Source: Tepidisphaeraceae bacterium (GTDB lineage: Bacteria; Planctomycetota; Phycisphaerae; Tepidisphaerales; Tepidisphaeraceae). From it: a stretch of 9,133 nucleotides of DNA. The translations under genes were made by a program, and so were the position numbers. Within the stretch, counting starts at the first letter, position 1; every line of letters starts with the position of its first letter. Where the stretch lies: contig JANWHF010000221.1 of assembly GCA_025450555.1 (NCBI GenBank), positions 1 through 9,133 of the forward strand. Direction: 5' to 3'. Below are positions 1 to 5,260 of the stretch, one piece after another. A model generated the notes under the pieces. It had not been told where the DNA came from, did no database searches, and worked only from the letters and a program-made list of their open reading frames with translations.

Positions 1-636
1 ACCGAGATTCACATCAAGGTTCGCAAAGGCATTGACCCCAACGACGAAGCGAAACTGCACGAGATCGGCAAGCAGGTCGAGGCGACGGTACTGTCGGTTC
101 TTAACGGCAACTCAGGGCTGATTACTGCGTTTCCGCCACAAGTGAAAACCTGGCAGGATCAGCAGCGGCTGTGGATCAACGCGGTTGAAAATGAAAAACT
201 GCTGACGGTCATGCTCTTTAGCATCATCAGCATCGTCGCCATCTTCCTGATCTTCTGCATCTTCTACATGATCGTCGTCGAGAAGACGCGCGACATAGGG
301 ATCATTAAAAGCGTTGGCGCGACGTCGACTGGCGTGGCGTCGATTTTCCTGGGGTATGGGCTGGTGATCGGCATTCTGGGAGCTGGACTAGGATGGCTAC
401 TCAGCTATGGCATCGTCCACAACATCAACTTTCTCCATACCCAACTCGGCAAATACCTTGGCGTGCAGATCTGGAATCCGGAAGTGTATCTCTTTGACAA
501 GATACCCAATACGATGAGCCCGCGCGACGTCGCGGTCATTGTGCCAATTGCAGTGATCGCCTCGGTGCTGGGCGCGCTGGTGCCGGCCATTCGCGCCGCC
601 CGGATGAATCCGGTTGAGGCGCTGAGGTGGGAATGA
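1..636 (+). CDS. ABC transporter permease, FtsX/LolC/E-MacB type (3' part)
   Basis: This is the C-terminal 211 residues of an inner-membrane permease; the reading frame is open through the left edge, so the start and first membrane helix lie outside the window. Residues 1-65 are soluble and should be the end of the large periplasmic domain. Three hydrophobic segments follow at about 67-92, 110-138 and 175-196. After the first comes the cytoplasmic signature VEKTRDIGIIKSVGAT (93-108), and the protein ends with PAIRAARMNPVEALRWE; both are hallmarks of the FtsX-like permease family that includes LolC, LolE and MacB. These permeases are driven by a LolD/MacB-type ATPase, and one is encoded 60 bp downstream, so the two probably form one transporter. 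In LolCDE the job is releasing lipoproteins from the inner membrane for transfer to the outer membrane. Family membership is clear; the substrate (lipoprotein, or another compound as in MacB) cannot be settled from this fragment. Confidence 0.93.
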   Translation, partial: TEIHIKVRKGIDPNDEAKLHEIGKQVEATVLSVLNGNSGLITAFPPQVKTWQDQQRLWINAVENEKLLTVMLFSIISIVAIFLIFCIFYMIVVEKTRDIGIIKSVGATSTGVASIFLGYGLVIGILGAGLGWLLSYGIVHNINFLHTQLGKYLGVQIWNPEVYLFDKIPNTMSPRDVAVIVPIAVIASVLGALVPAIRAARMNPVEALRWE

Positions 637-650
637 TTTCCAAGGACAAG

Positions 651-680
651 ATCTCAAATTTGAAATTTCAAATCTCAAAT
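651..680. repeat. AT-rich palindrome with flanking direct repeats
   Basis: The 60-bp spacer between the permease and lolD is strikingly AT-rich compared with the GC-rich genes around it. It contains a perfect 16-bp palindrome, ATTTGAAATTTCAAAT (658-673), and the 9-mer ATCTCAAAT occurs on both sides (651-659 and 672-680). As RNA it could fold into a weak AT-only hairpin. It has no T-tract, so it is not a normal terminator. It looks like a member of the low-complexity TTTGAAAT-type intergenic repeats that I associate, from general familiarity, with planctomycete and similar genomes. A role as an operator or processing site is possible but not shown. Confidence 0.6.
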
Positions 681-696
681 CGGATCGCATAAGTTC

Positions 697-1452
697 ATGC
701 CGCAAGCCGCCGCCCAATCCGAAACCGCATCTCGCACGACGCCTTCGGTGATCCTCCGCGCTCGCGGCCTGAAAAAGACCTACAAAATGGGCGACGAGAC
801 GCTGACGGTGCTGAAGGACATCGATCTGACCATCCAGGCCGGCGAGTTTGTCGCCATCGAAGGGCGCAGCGGCTCAGGCAAGAGTACGTTGCTTCACATC
901 CTGGGCGCACTCGATTCATCCGATGAGGGTTCAATCGAATATCAGGGGCAGGACATCGCGACCATGAGCGGCGGCGATCGCAGCCGGCTGCGGAACACGC
1001 AATTTGGCTTCGTGTTTCAGTTTTATCATCTGCTGCCCGAGCTGAACGTGGTCGAAAACGTGCTCCTGGGGCCGATGATCGAAAACTCCTGGCTCGGCTT
1101 CGCATCAAAGAAGCACGATCTTCGATCGCGCGCCCGCGACCTGCTGGAGCAGCTTGGCATGGGCCATCGGCTGCGGCATAGGCCCAACCAACTCTCAGGC
1201 GGAGAACGTCAGCGCGTGGCTATCGCCCGGGCATTGATGAATGAGCCCAAAATCCTCTTCGCCGACGAACCCACCGGCAATCTCGATTTCGAAACCGGCC
1301 TGCAAATCATGGGCGTGCTGGAAAAGCTCCATCGCGAAAAAGGCCAGACGATCGTTATGGTCACCCACGACCGCTCTCTGGCCCGCCAAGCCGATCGCGT
1401 GCTGGTGTTGGTTAAGGGACATCTCGAGCGCGCGGAAAGCAACGATCAGTAA
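697..1452 (+). CDS. lolD: LolD-type ABC transporter ATPase
   Basis: A 251-residue ATPase subunit with every ABC motif in order: Walker A GRSGSGKST (56-64), Q-loop FVFQ (105-108), signature LSGGERQ (166-172), Walker B ILFADE (186-191) and the switch histidine in MVTHD (H224). The stretch QFYHLLPELNVVENV after the Q-loop is typical of the LolD/MacB/FtsE subfamily, and of LolD in particular. It should hydrolyse ATP on the cytoplasmic face to power the permease encoded just upstream, probably for lipoprotein release toward the outer membrane. The ATG at 697 gives an N-terminal extension of about 15 polar residues before the domain. No convincing Shine-Dalgarno sequence precedes it, so a later start is possible, though none is better placed. 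A MacB-like export role is the main alternative. Confidence 0.92.
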   Translation: MPQAAAQSETASRTTPSVILRARGLKKTYKMGDETLTVLKDIDLTIQAGEFVAIEGRSGSGKSTLLHILGALDSSDEGSIEYQGQDIATMSGGDRSRLRNTQFGFVFQFYHLLPELNVVENVLLGPMIENSWLGFASKKHDLRSRARDLLEQLGMGHRLRHRPNQLSGGERQRVAIARALMNEPKILFADEPTGNLDFETGLQIMGVLEKLHREKGQTIVMVTHDRSLARQADRVLVLVKGHLERAESNDQ

Positions 1453-1463
1453 GCAAAAGATTT

Positions 1464-1743
1464 ACCACGGAGGCACGGAGACACGGAGGCGCAGTTTTGC
1501 TGAAGGGATAGGCCAATGCGAGGGAAAGTTTTCGAAGAGAATTAGGCACGGATAAAGACAGATGAACACGGATTAGAAAACGGTTCGGATGGATATCTGA
1601 ACAGCGACTCACGTATAACTCACTAATTACTGCTGACTTGATCCGTGTTCATTTGCGTGCAACTGTGACCAATTTATCTTCCAATCGGCACCTCTCGCGA
1701 CGGCCCACATTGCAGCAGAACCCGGCCTCCGTGCCTCCGTGGT
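1464..1743. repeat. nested inverted repeat in the lolD-ilvE gap
   Basis: The 358-bp gap between lolD and ilvE (1453-1810) has no credible gene. It is bracketed by perfect 17-bp inverted arms, ACCACGGAGGCACGGAG at 1464-1480 and its exact reverse complement at 1727-1743. A second perfect 12-bp pair lies inside: ATGAACACGGAT at 1562-1573 and its complement at 1641-1652. The left outer arm runs on into three tandem 8-bp units, CACGGAGG/CACGGAGA/CACGGAGG (1466-1489). No transposase reading frame lies between the arms and no obvious target-site duplication flanks them. The CACGGAGG and GAACACGGAT unit types resemble dispersed intergenic repeats that I recall from planctomycetes and other environmental phyla. 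A miniature mobile element or a large cruciform/RNA-hairpin element are both possible readings. Confidence 0.7.
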
Positions 1744-1777
1744 GATCATTCTGTCCGACGCGAAAATGGCAGACAGA

Positions 1778-1788
1778 GCCTAGAATGA
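1778..1788 (+). promoter_or_regulatory. possible -10 element of ilvE
   Basis: TAGAAT at 1781-1786 matches the sigma70 -10 consensus at five of six positions and lies 30 nt before the ilvE ATG, leaving room for a short leader with a Shine-Dalgarno site. No good -35 hexamer is found at the usual 16-18 bp spacing. The surrounding 11-mer GCCTAGAATGA recurs exactly on the minus strand upstream of the zinc-ribbon bactofilin (8521-8531), which mildly supports a promoter role. Confidence 0.35.
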
Positions 1789-1799
1789 CGCTATCGAAC

Positions 1800-1804
1800 A
1801 GGAG
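1800..1804 (+). promoter_or_regulatory. Shine-Dalgarno site of ilvE
   Basis: AGGAG ends 6 nt before the ATG at 1811. This fixes the ilvE start and contrasts with several neighbouring genes that lack such a site. Confidence 0.7.
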
Positions 1805-1810
1805 CCGCGC

Positions 1811-2674
1811 ATGCCGCTGAAAGTGTGGATGGATGGCAAGCTGGTGGATAAATCGGACGCGAAAGTCAGCGTCTACGATCATGGCCTGCTCTACGGGGAC
1901 GGCATCTTCGAAGGAATCCGAATCTATCATGGCCGGATTTTTGAACCCGACGCTCATCTTCAACGGCTATTCGATTCCGCCAAGTCAATTCGTCTGACCA
2001 TCCCGTTCACAGCCGATCAGCTTCGCACCGGCATTGAAGAAACAGCAAAAGCCAACAACTTCACCGATTGCTACGTTCGCCTCGTTGTAACGCGCGGCGT
2101 GGGATACCTTGGCCTGAACCCCAACAAGTGCTCGACGCCTTCCGCATTCATCATCACCGACACGATCGAGATGTATCCGAAGGAAGTTTACGAAAAAGGC
2201 ATGGCGGTCATCACGGCATCGGTGATTCGAAATCATCCCAATGCCATGTCGTCGCGCGTCAAAAGCCTCAATTACCTCAACAGCATCCTGGCCAAGATCG
2301 AGGCAATCGACGCTGGCGTGCCCGAGGCGATCATGCTCAATCACCTGGGGAATGTCGCCGAATGCACTGCCGACAACATTTTCATCGTGCGCGAGGGCGA
2401 GGTCCTGACACCCGCCGTCACCGAAGGCATTCTTGAAGGCGTGACCCGGCAAGTGATTTTGAAGCTCTGCAAGAACCTCAATATCCCGTGTAATGAAAAA
2501 ACCTTGCAACGACATGACTTATACATAGCCCAAGAGTGCTTCCTGACCGGCACAGGGGCCGAAGTGGTGCCGGTAACTAAAATCGACGGCCGGCCTGTGG
2601 GTTCAGGGCAGGTGGGCTCCCTTACTCGGCGCCTGATCGACGCATTTCGTCGATATATCCGTGAGGGCGCTTAG
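1811..2674 (+). CDS. ilvE: branched-chain amino acid aminotransferase
   Basis: A 287-residue fold-type IV PLP aminotransferase. It should transfer the amino group between glutamate and the 2-oxo acids of valine, leucine and isoleucine in the cytoplasm, the last step of branched-chain amino acid synthesis. Visible landmarks are the N-terminal VYDHGLLYGDGIFEGIR (21-37), the arginine-bearing strand RLVVTRG (90-96), the catalytic PLP-binding lysine K151 in SRVKSLNYLNSILAK, E184 in AECTADNIF (expected to contact the cofactor pyridine nitrogen), the phosphate-binding GILEGVTR (206-213) and TGTGAEVVPV (247-256). Length and motif order suit the IlvE subgroup; the related D-amino acid transaminase and aminodeoxychorismate lyase are less likely because of GTGAEVVPV and the SLNYLNS segment. 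A good Shine-Dalgarno site supports the start. It appears to be a single-gene unit with a 168-bp gap downstream. Confidence 0.93.
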   Translation: MPLKVWMDGKLVDKSDAKVSVYDHGLLYGDGIFEGIRIYHGRIFEPDAHLQRLFDSAKSIRLTIPFTADQLRTGIEETAKANNFTDCYVRLVVTRGVGYLGLNPNKCSTPSAFIITDTIEMYPKEVYEKGMAVITASVIRNHPNAMSSRVKSLNYLNSILAKIEAIDAGVPEAIMLNHLGNVAECTADNIFIVREGEVLTPAVTEGILEGVTRQVILKLCKNLNIPCNEKTLQRHDLYIAQECFLTGTGAEVVPVTKIDGRPVGSGQVGSLTRRLIDAFRRYIREGA

Positions 2675-2781
2675 TAAGTGTGGATATTTTAACCACTTAG
2701 AGATCAACAAGGCAATTCAACCGGTCGCCTCTAGTAGGCAACCTCTGCCGGGACAAATGGCCAAAAACACGCCTTCCTGAA

Positions 2782-2810
2782 TTGACACGCCCCTTTGCCA
2801 CCGATACAGT
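2782..2810 (+). promoter_or_regulatory. sigma70-type promoter of the Hc1 gene
   Basis: A perfect -35 hexamer TTGACA (2782-2787) is followed after exactly 17 bp by TACAGT (2805-2810), four of six matches to the -10 consensus. Transcription would begin near 2817, giving a leader of roughly 26 nt with a Shine-Dalgarno site before the ATG at 2843. This is the best consensus promoter on the plus strand of the window and suggests strong, constitutive expression, as expected for an abundant nucleoid protein. Confidence 0.7.
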
Positions 2811-2831
2811 TTTTCGCCTCTTAGGCCCTTT

Positions 2832-2837
2832 GGAGAG
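2832..2837 (+). promoter_or_regulatory. Shine-Dalgarno site of the Hc1 gene
   Basis: GGAGAG lies 5 nt before the ATG at 2843. It selects this start over any upstream codon and supports the short gene as real. Confidence 0.7.
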
Positions 2838-2842
2838 CATTT

Positions 2843-3049
2843 ATGCAGGAATTCGAAACATTGAAGCAAATGGTGGCGGAAGCGGAAGGCGACGTTCAGA
2901 AGGCCGAGGGCGGCAACAAGGCCGCCGGCACGCGCGTTCGCAAGAAGATGCAGGAGATCAAGGCTGCCGCCCAGGATGTTCGCAAGAAGATCCTTGAAGG
3001 CCGCGAGGAAGGCGAGCCTGCGGGCGGTGCCGCTGAAACCGAGGGATGA
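2843..3049 (+). CDS. histone H1-like protein, Hc1 family, short form
   Basis: A 68-residue protein. Residues 1-52 resemble the N-terminal domain of Hc1 histone-like proteins (chlamydial HctA and relatives in Planctomycetes and Bacteroidetes): a helical segment MQEFETLKQMVAEAEGDVQK, then the family signature GNKAAGTRVRKKMQEIK (24-40) and AAAQDVRKKI (41-50). Such proteins bind DNA and help compact the nucleoid. Classical members continue into a long lysine/alanine-rich tail that does much of the DNA binding. Here the last 16 residues instead are acidic and glycine-rich (GREEGEPAGGAAETEG). It has its own promoter, ribosome site and a strong terminator, so it looks like a complete monocistronic gene and not a truncated one. 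It may act in DNA architecture or by protein contact; the function beyond family membership is inferred. Confidence 0.85.
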   Translation: MQEFETLKQMVAEAEGDVQKAEGGNKAAGTRVRKKMQEIKAAAQDVRKKILEGREEGEPAGGAAETEG

Positions 3050-3112
3050 TCGATTTTCTCCGTCGACCTTTCCGGTTTTGATACGGCACAATAGTCAAAG
3101 ACAAGTCGCGAG

Positions 3113-3141
3113 GGCGGCCCCAACCGGCCGCCTTTGTTTTT
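3113..3141 (+). terminator. intrinsic terminator after the Hc1 gene
   Basis: A perfect 7-bp GC-only stem, GGCGGCC (3113-3119) pairing with GGCCGCC (3126-3132) around the 6-nt loop CCAACC, is followed directly by the T-tract TTTGTTTTT (3133-3141). G-U and A-U pairs extend the stem a little. It lies 63 bp past the Hc1 stop and 23 bp before the next gene, so it should end the short Hc1 transcript and limit read-through. Confidence 0.88.
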
Positions 3142-3164
3142 AACAAGGTTCCGATTACTCCATC

Positions 3165-3638
3165 ATGCCACCGCCATTCCTCTACGACATCAGCGGCATC
3201 GACCTCGATCAGATCCTCTTCGACCAGGAAGGGGTCCGCAAAGCCAATCCGCAGCGCGGGGATATGGAGCATCTCAATGCCATCGTCTGGGCCAAGCCGG
3301 AGGAGGGTAAGCTTGTGGGCTACAAAGATGTCCGGCCCGATGAGTTCTGGGTGCCAGGACATATCCCCGGCCGTCCGCTGCTGCCGGGCGTGATCATGAT
3401 CGAGGCGGCGGCGCAGCTGGCCAGCTTCTTTATGCGCACTTACGTCGGCTGGAAGGGATTCATCGGGTTTGGTGGCTGCGAAGAGGTTCGCTTTCGGCAA
3501 ATCGTAGAGCCGGGCTGTCGACTTTATCTGATCGGCATGAAAACGTGGGAACGCCATCGCCGAACCTGCTGCAAAGTGCAGGGAATGGTCAATGGCGGAC
3601 TGGTGTTCGAGTCATCCATCATCGGAACGGAACTGTAG
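3165..3638 (+). CDS. FabZ/FabA-like hotdog-fold 3-hydroxyacyl-ACP dehydratase
   Basis: A 157-residue hotdog-fold protein. The core FWVPGHIPGRPLLPGVIMIE (61-80) is the FabZ active-site pattern: catalytic H66 and acidic partner E80 have the 14-residue spacing seen in FabZ, and AAAQLASFF continues the central helix. It would dehydrate 3-hydroxyacyl-ACP in fatty acid elongation or a related acyl pathway in the cytoplasm. The N-terminus (FLYDISGIDLDQIL...) lacks the classic FabZ LPHRYPFLLVDR segment, so it may be a paralogue with a specialised acyl substrate, and I give no symbol. Length is normal for the family. No clear promoter or Shine-Dalgarno site is seen in the 23 bp after the upstream terminator; expression may rely on read-through or an unrecognised start signal. 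Confidence 0.82.
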   Translation: MPPPFLYDISGIDLDQILFDQEGVRKANPQRGDMEHLNAIVWAKPEEGKLVGYKDVRPDEFWVPGHIPGRPLLPGVIMIEAAAQLASFFMRTYVGWKGFIGFGGCEEVRFRQIVEPGCRLYLIGMKTWERHRRTCCKVQGMVNGGLVFESSIIGTEL

Positions 3639-3712
3639 CCATGGCTGGCTAAAGTTCTGTTTTCTGCTAATCGAACTCTTACATGTGCCCAACCTTCGCG
3701 CCTGCTGACGCG

Positions 3713-3718
3713 TATGAT
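3713..3718 (+). promoter_or_regulatory. possible -10 element of the exonuclease gene
   Basis: TATGAT matches the -10 consensus at five of six positions and ends 11 nt before the ATG at 3730. Transcription would start only a few bases upstream of the codon, giving a very short leader. No convincing -35 is visible, and a lone AGG at 3723-3725 is the only hint of a ribosome site. Confidence 0.35.
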
Positions 3719-3729
3719 TCCCAGGCACG

Positions 3730-4728
3730 ATGCCATTTTCCCTGATTCAACCTTTAAGCCAGATTCCGCTGGCGTTTGTGGACACTGAAACCACCGGCGC
3801 GTCAGCCGATTTTGGTCATCGGGTGATCGAACTGGGCATCGCCCGCTTCGAAAATGGGAAGCTCGTCGCCCAATACGAGCAATTGATCGATCCCCAACGG
3901 CGCATCAGTGCCGGCGTCACCGCGCTGACGGGCATTTCCAATTCGATGGTGAGCGGCCAGCCGACCTTTTCCGATCAGCTCCCGGCTGCGATGAAGCTGC
4001 TGGAGGGCGCTGCAATCATTGGGCACAACATCCGGTTCGATCTCTCCTTTTTGCGCAAAGAATTCCGTCGATGCAAGCTGGATATCGTGTCGGCTTTATC
4101 GAGTGCGCCGGTTCTGGATACGGTGCGGATCGCGCGCCGGCGCTTTGGTCGAGGCGGAAATGCGTTACAGCGCCTCGCCCCGCGATTGGGCATTAACCCC
4201 ACCGCAGCCCATCGCGCATTAGCCGATGCGATGACCACCGCGTACGTCTTTGAAAAGATGATGGAAGGGGCAAAGGGATGGAACACCTGCCTGTGCGATG
4301 CTTTCATGGAGCAAGGCGGGCCAATGGGCCTGTTGCCGGCCAATCCGCGGGAAAGCCTGCTGCCGCTGGAGTTGGAGGAGGCTCTCGAACAGCGCTGCCC
4401 GGTCATCATGGAATATCTGGATGGCCGCCAGAACCGCACGCAGCGCAAAATCGATCCATTGCACATTCTTCGCCGGAAGGGGGAGCTGATTCTGGTGGCA
4501 CATTGTCATTTGCGCAATGATCGACGCACTTTCAGGCTAGAACGAATCGTGCGAATGACGAAGTTTGAAGAGTCCTCTGAAAAACGCGAAGCCGCAACCG
4601 GCCAAGTCTTGGCTTTGGAAGCGCCGGTGGAAATATCGAAAGAGGTTCCGGTTCAGACCGCGCCGTCTGAAGTTCCAGAATCGCCGATTGTGCAGCCGCT
4701 GCTCTTTCCAACAGCAGAGCAGGCCTGA
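3730..4728 (+). CDS. DnaQ-like DEDDh 3'-5' exonuclease fused to a WYL-like domain
   Basis: A 332-residue two-domain protein. Residues 13-178 form a DnaQ/epsilon-type exonuclease with all five catalytic residues visible: D18 and E20 in DTETTG, D104 in HNIRFDLSFL, and H161 with D166 in HRALADA. It should remove nucleotides from 3' ends of DNA or RNA using two metal ions. Residues 217-278 look like a WYL-type domain: PVIMEYLDGRQNRTQRKIDP, then GELILVAHCHLRNDRRTFRLERI, matching the strand pattern and the R-x-F-R-L-x-R-I ending of such domains, which usually sense nucleic acid or nucleotide ligands in regulators. Residues 279-332 are a proline/glutamate-rich, probably disordered tail ending in QPLLFP, which resembles a sliding-clamp-binding peptide. 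A DNA-repair or proofreading-like role is likely; it is unlikely to be the main replicative epsilon subunit. No helicase domain is present. Confidence 0.85.
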   Translation: MPFSLIQPLSQIPLAFVDTETTGASADFGHRVIELGIARFENGKLVAQYEQLIDPQRRISAGVTALTGISNSMVSGQPTFSDQLPAAMKLLEGAAIIGHNIRFDLSFLRKEFRRCKLDIVSALSSAPVLDTVRIARRRFGRGGNALQRLAPRLGINPTAAHRALADAMTTAYVFEKMMEGAKGWNTCLCDAFMEQGGPMGLLPANPRESLLPLELEEALEQRCPVIMEYLDGRQNRTQRKIDPLHILRRKGELILVAHCHLRNDRRTFRLERIVRMTKFEESSEKREAATGQVLALEAPVEISKEVPVQTAPSEVPESPIVQPLLFPTAEQA

Positions 4729-4754
4729 ACTTCTTCGCCAAATCCGCCTATAAT
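4725..4754 (+). promoter_or_regulatory. promoter of queF, near-leaderless
   Basis: A perfect -10 hexamer TATAAT (4749-4754) lies just before queF, with CTGAAC (4725-4730, three of six -35 matches) 18 bp upstream, overlapping the end of the exonuclease gene. Only 9 nt separate the -10 from the ATG at 4764 and no Shine-Dalgarno sequence is present, so transcription should begin at or within a few bases of the start codon. Confidence 0.6.
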
Positions 4755-4763
4755 AACCCTCTC

Positions 4764-5213
4764 ATGGCTACACGCCCGCGCCTGACACAATTGGGATCAA
4801 AATCGATTCTGTCGCCAAAGCAAATCGATGAGCCGCGCTCGATTCTCGAGGCATTTGAGAATCCGCGTGTCGATCGTGATTATCAAATTGAATTTGTGTT
4901 TCCCGAGTTCACCAGCGTCTGTCCGGTCACCGGCCAGCCCGATTTTGCGACCATCATTGTCCGTTATGTGCCGGATCGGCTCTGCGTCGAGATGAAGAGT
5001 CTCAAGCTCTACTACTTTTCGTTTCGCAACAAGGGGATTTTTTACGAAACGGTCACCAATACGATTCTCGATGATCTGGTCGCGGTCTTGAAACCAAGGC
5101 GAATGACGGTCATTGGGCAGTTTGCGGTGCGGGGCGGCACTGCCGGTACCATTACCGCGGAATATGAGGCTCCTTCGCGACGTTCCAACGGCAGAATTCG
5201 CCGATCCGATTGA
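4764..5213 (+). CDS. queF: NADPH-dependent 7-cyano-7-deazaguanine reductase
   Basis: A 149-residue single-module (YkvM-like) QueF. It reduces the nitrile of preQ0 to the aminomethyl group of preQ1 with NADPH, a late step before queuosine is installed in tRNA; it acts in the cytoplasm. The catalytic cysteine C53 and general acid D60 sit in FTSVCPVTGQPDFA (49-62). The QueF motif EMKSLKLYYFSFRNKGIFYE (76-95) follows, with E95 matching the substrate-binding glutamate; the residue before it is Tyr94, where the best-known enzymes have histidine. Length is typical of the short form, and the C-terminus ends in a basic tail (RRSNGRIRRSD). No other queuosine genes are adjacent. The ATG is supported by the nearby TATAAT but not by a ribosome site. 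Confidence 0.94.
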   Translation: MATRPRLTQLGSKSILSPKQIDEPRSILEAFENPRVDRDYQIEFVFPEFTSVCPVTGQPDFATIIVRYVPDRLCVEMKSLKLYYFSFRNKGIFYETVTNTILDDLVAVLKPRRMTVIGQFAVRGGTAGTITAEYEAPSRRSNGRIRRSD

Positions 5214-5220
5214 CTCGACG

Positions 5221-5251
5221 CTGAGATTGTCCAACCCTTCACTGCTATACT
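5221..5251 (+). promoter_or_regulatory. possible promoter of the kinase-glycosyltransferase operon
   Basis: TATACT (5246-5251, five of six -10 matches) starts exactly 15 nt before the ATG at 5261, the same offset as TATAAT before queF. CTGAGA (5221-5226, four of six -35 matches) lies 19 bp upstream. No Shine-Dalgarno sequence is seen before the ATG, so the operon mRNA may be leaderless or nearly so. Confidence 0.5.
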
Positions 5252-5260
5252 TGGCGACTG

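Noticed and set aside
1649..1963. Minus-strand open frame covering the right half of the repeat region and the start of ilvE
   Set aside because: It overlaps conserved ilvE sequence, has no recognisable domain and crosses the repeat arm; it is a shadow frame.
2723..2743. Small hairpin (GCCT/AGGC with outer GGT/ACC) after ilvE, as a terminator
   Set aside because: The stem is short and interrupted by a mismatch, and no T-tract follows.
3078..3106. TTGATA as a -35 for a promoter of the FabZ-like gene
   Set aside because: No -10 match at normal spacing, and the strong terminator at 3113-3141 would stop such a transcript.
3636..3660. Weak hairpin TAGCC/GGCTA just after the FabZ-like gene, as a terminator
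   Set aside because: Only a 5-bp stem, overlapping the stop codon, and the following bases are not a continuous T-tract.
3730..5213. Exonuclease-WYL plus queF as a defence or DNA-modification module (7-deazaguanine DNA system)
   Set aside because: No other 7-deazaguanine DNA-modification genes are present, queF has its own promoter and looks like ordinary queuosine synthesis; adjacency alone is weak evidence.
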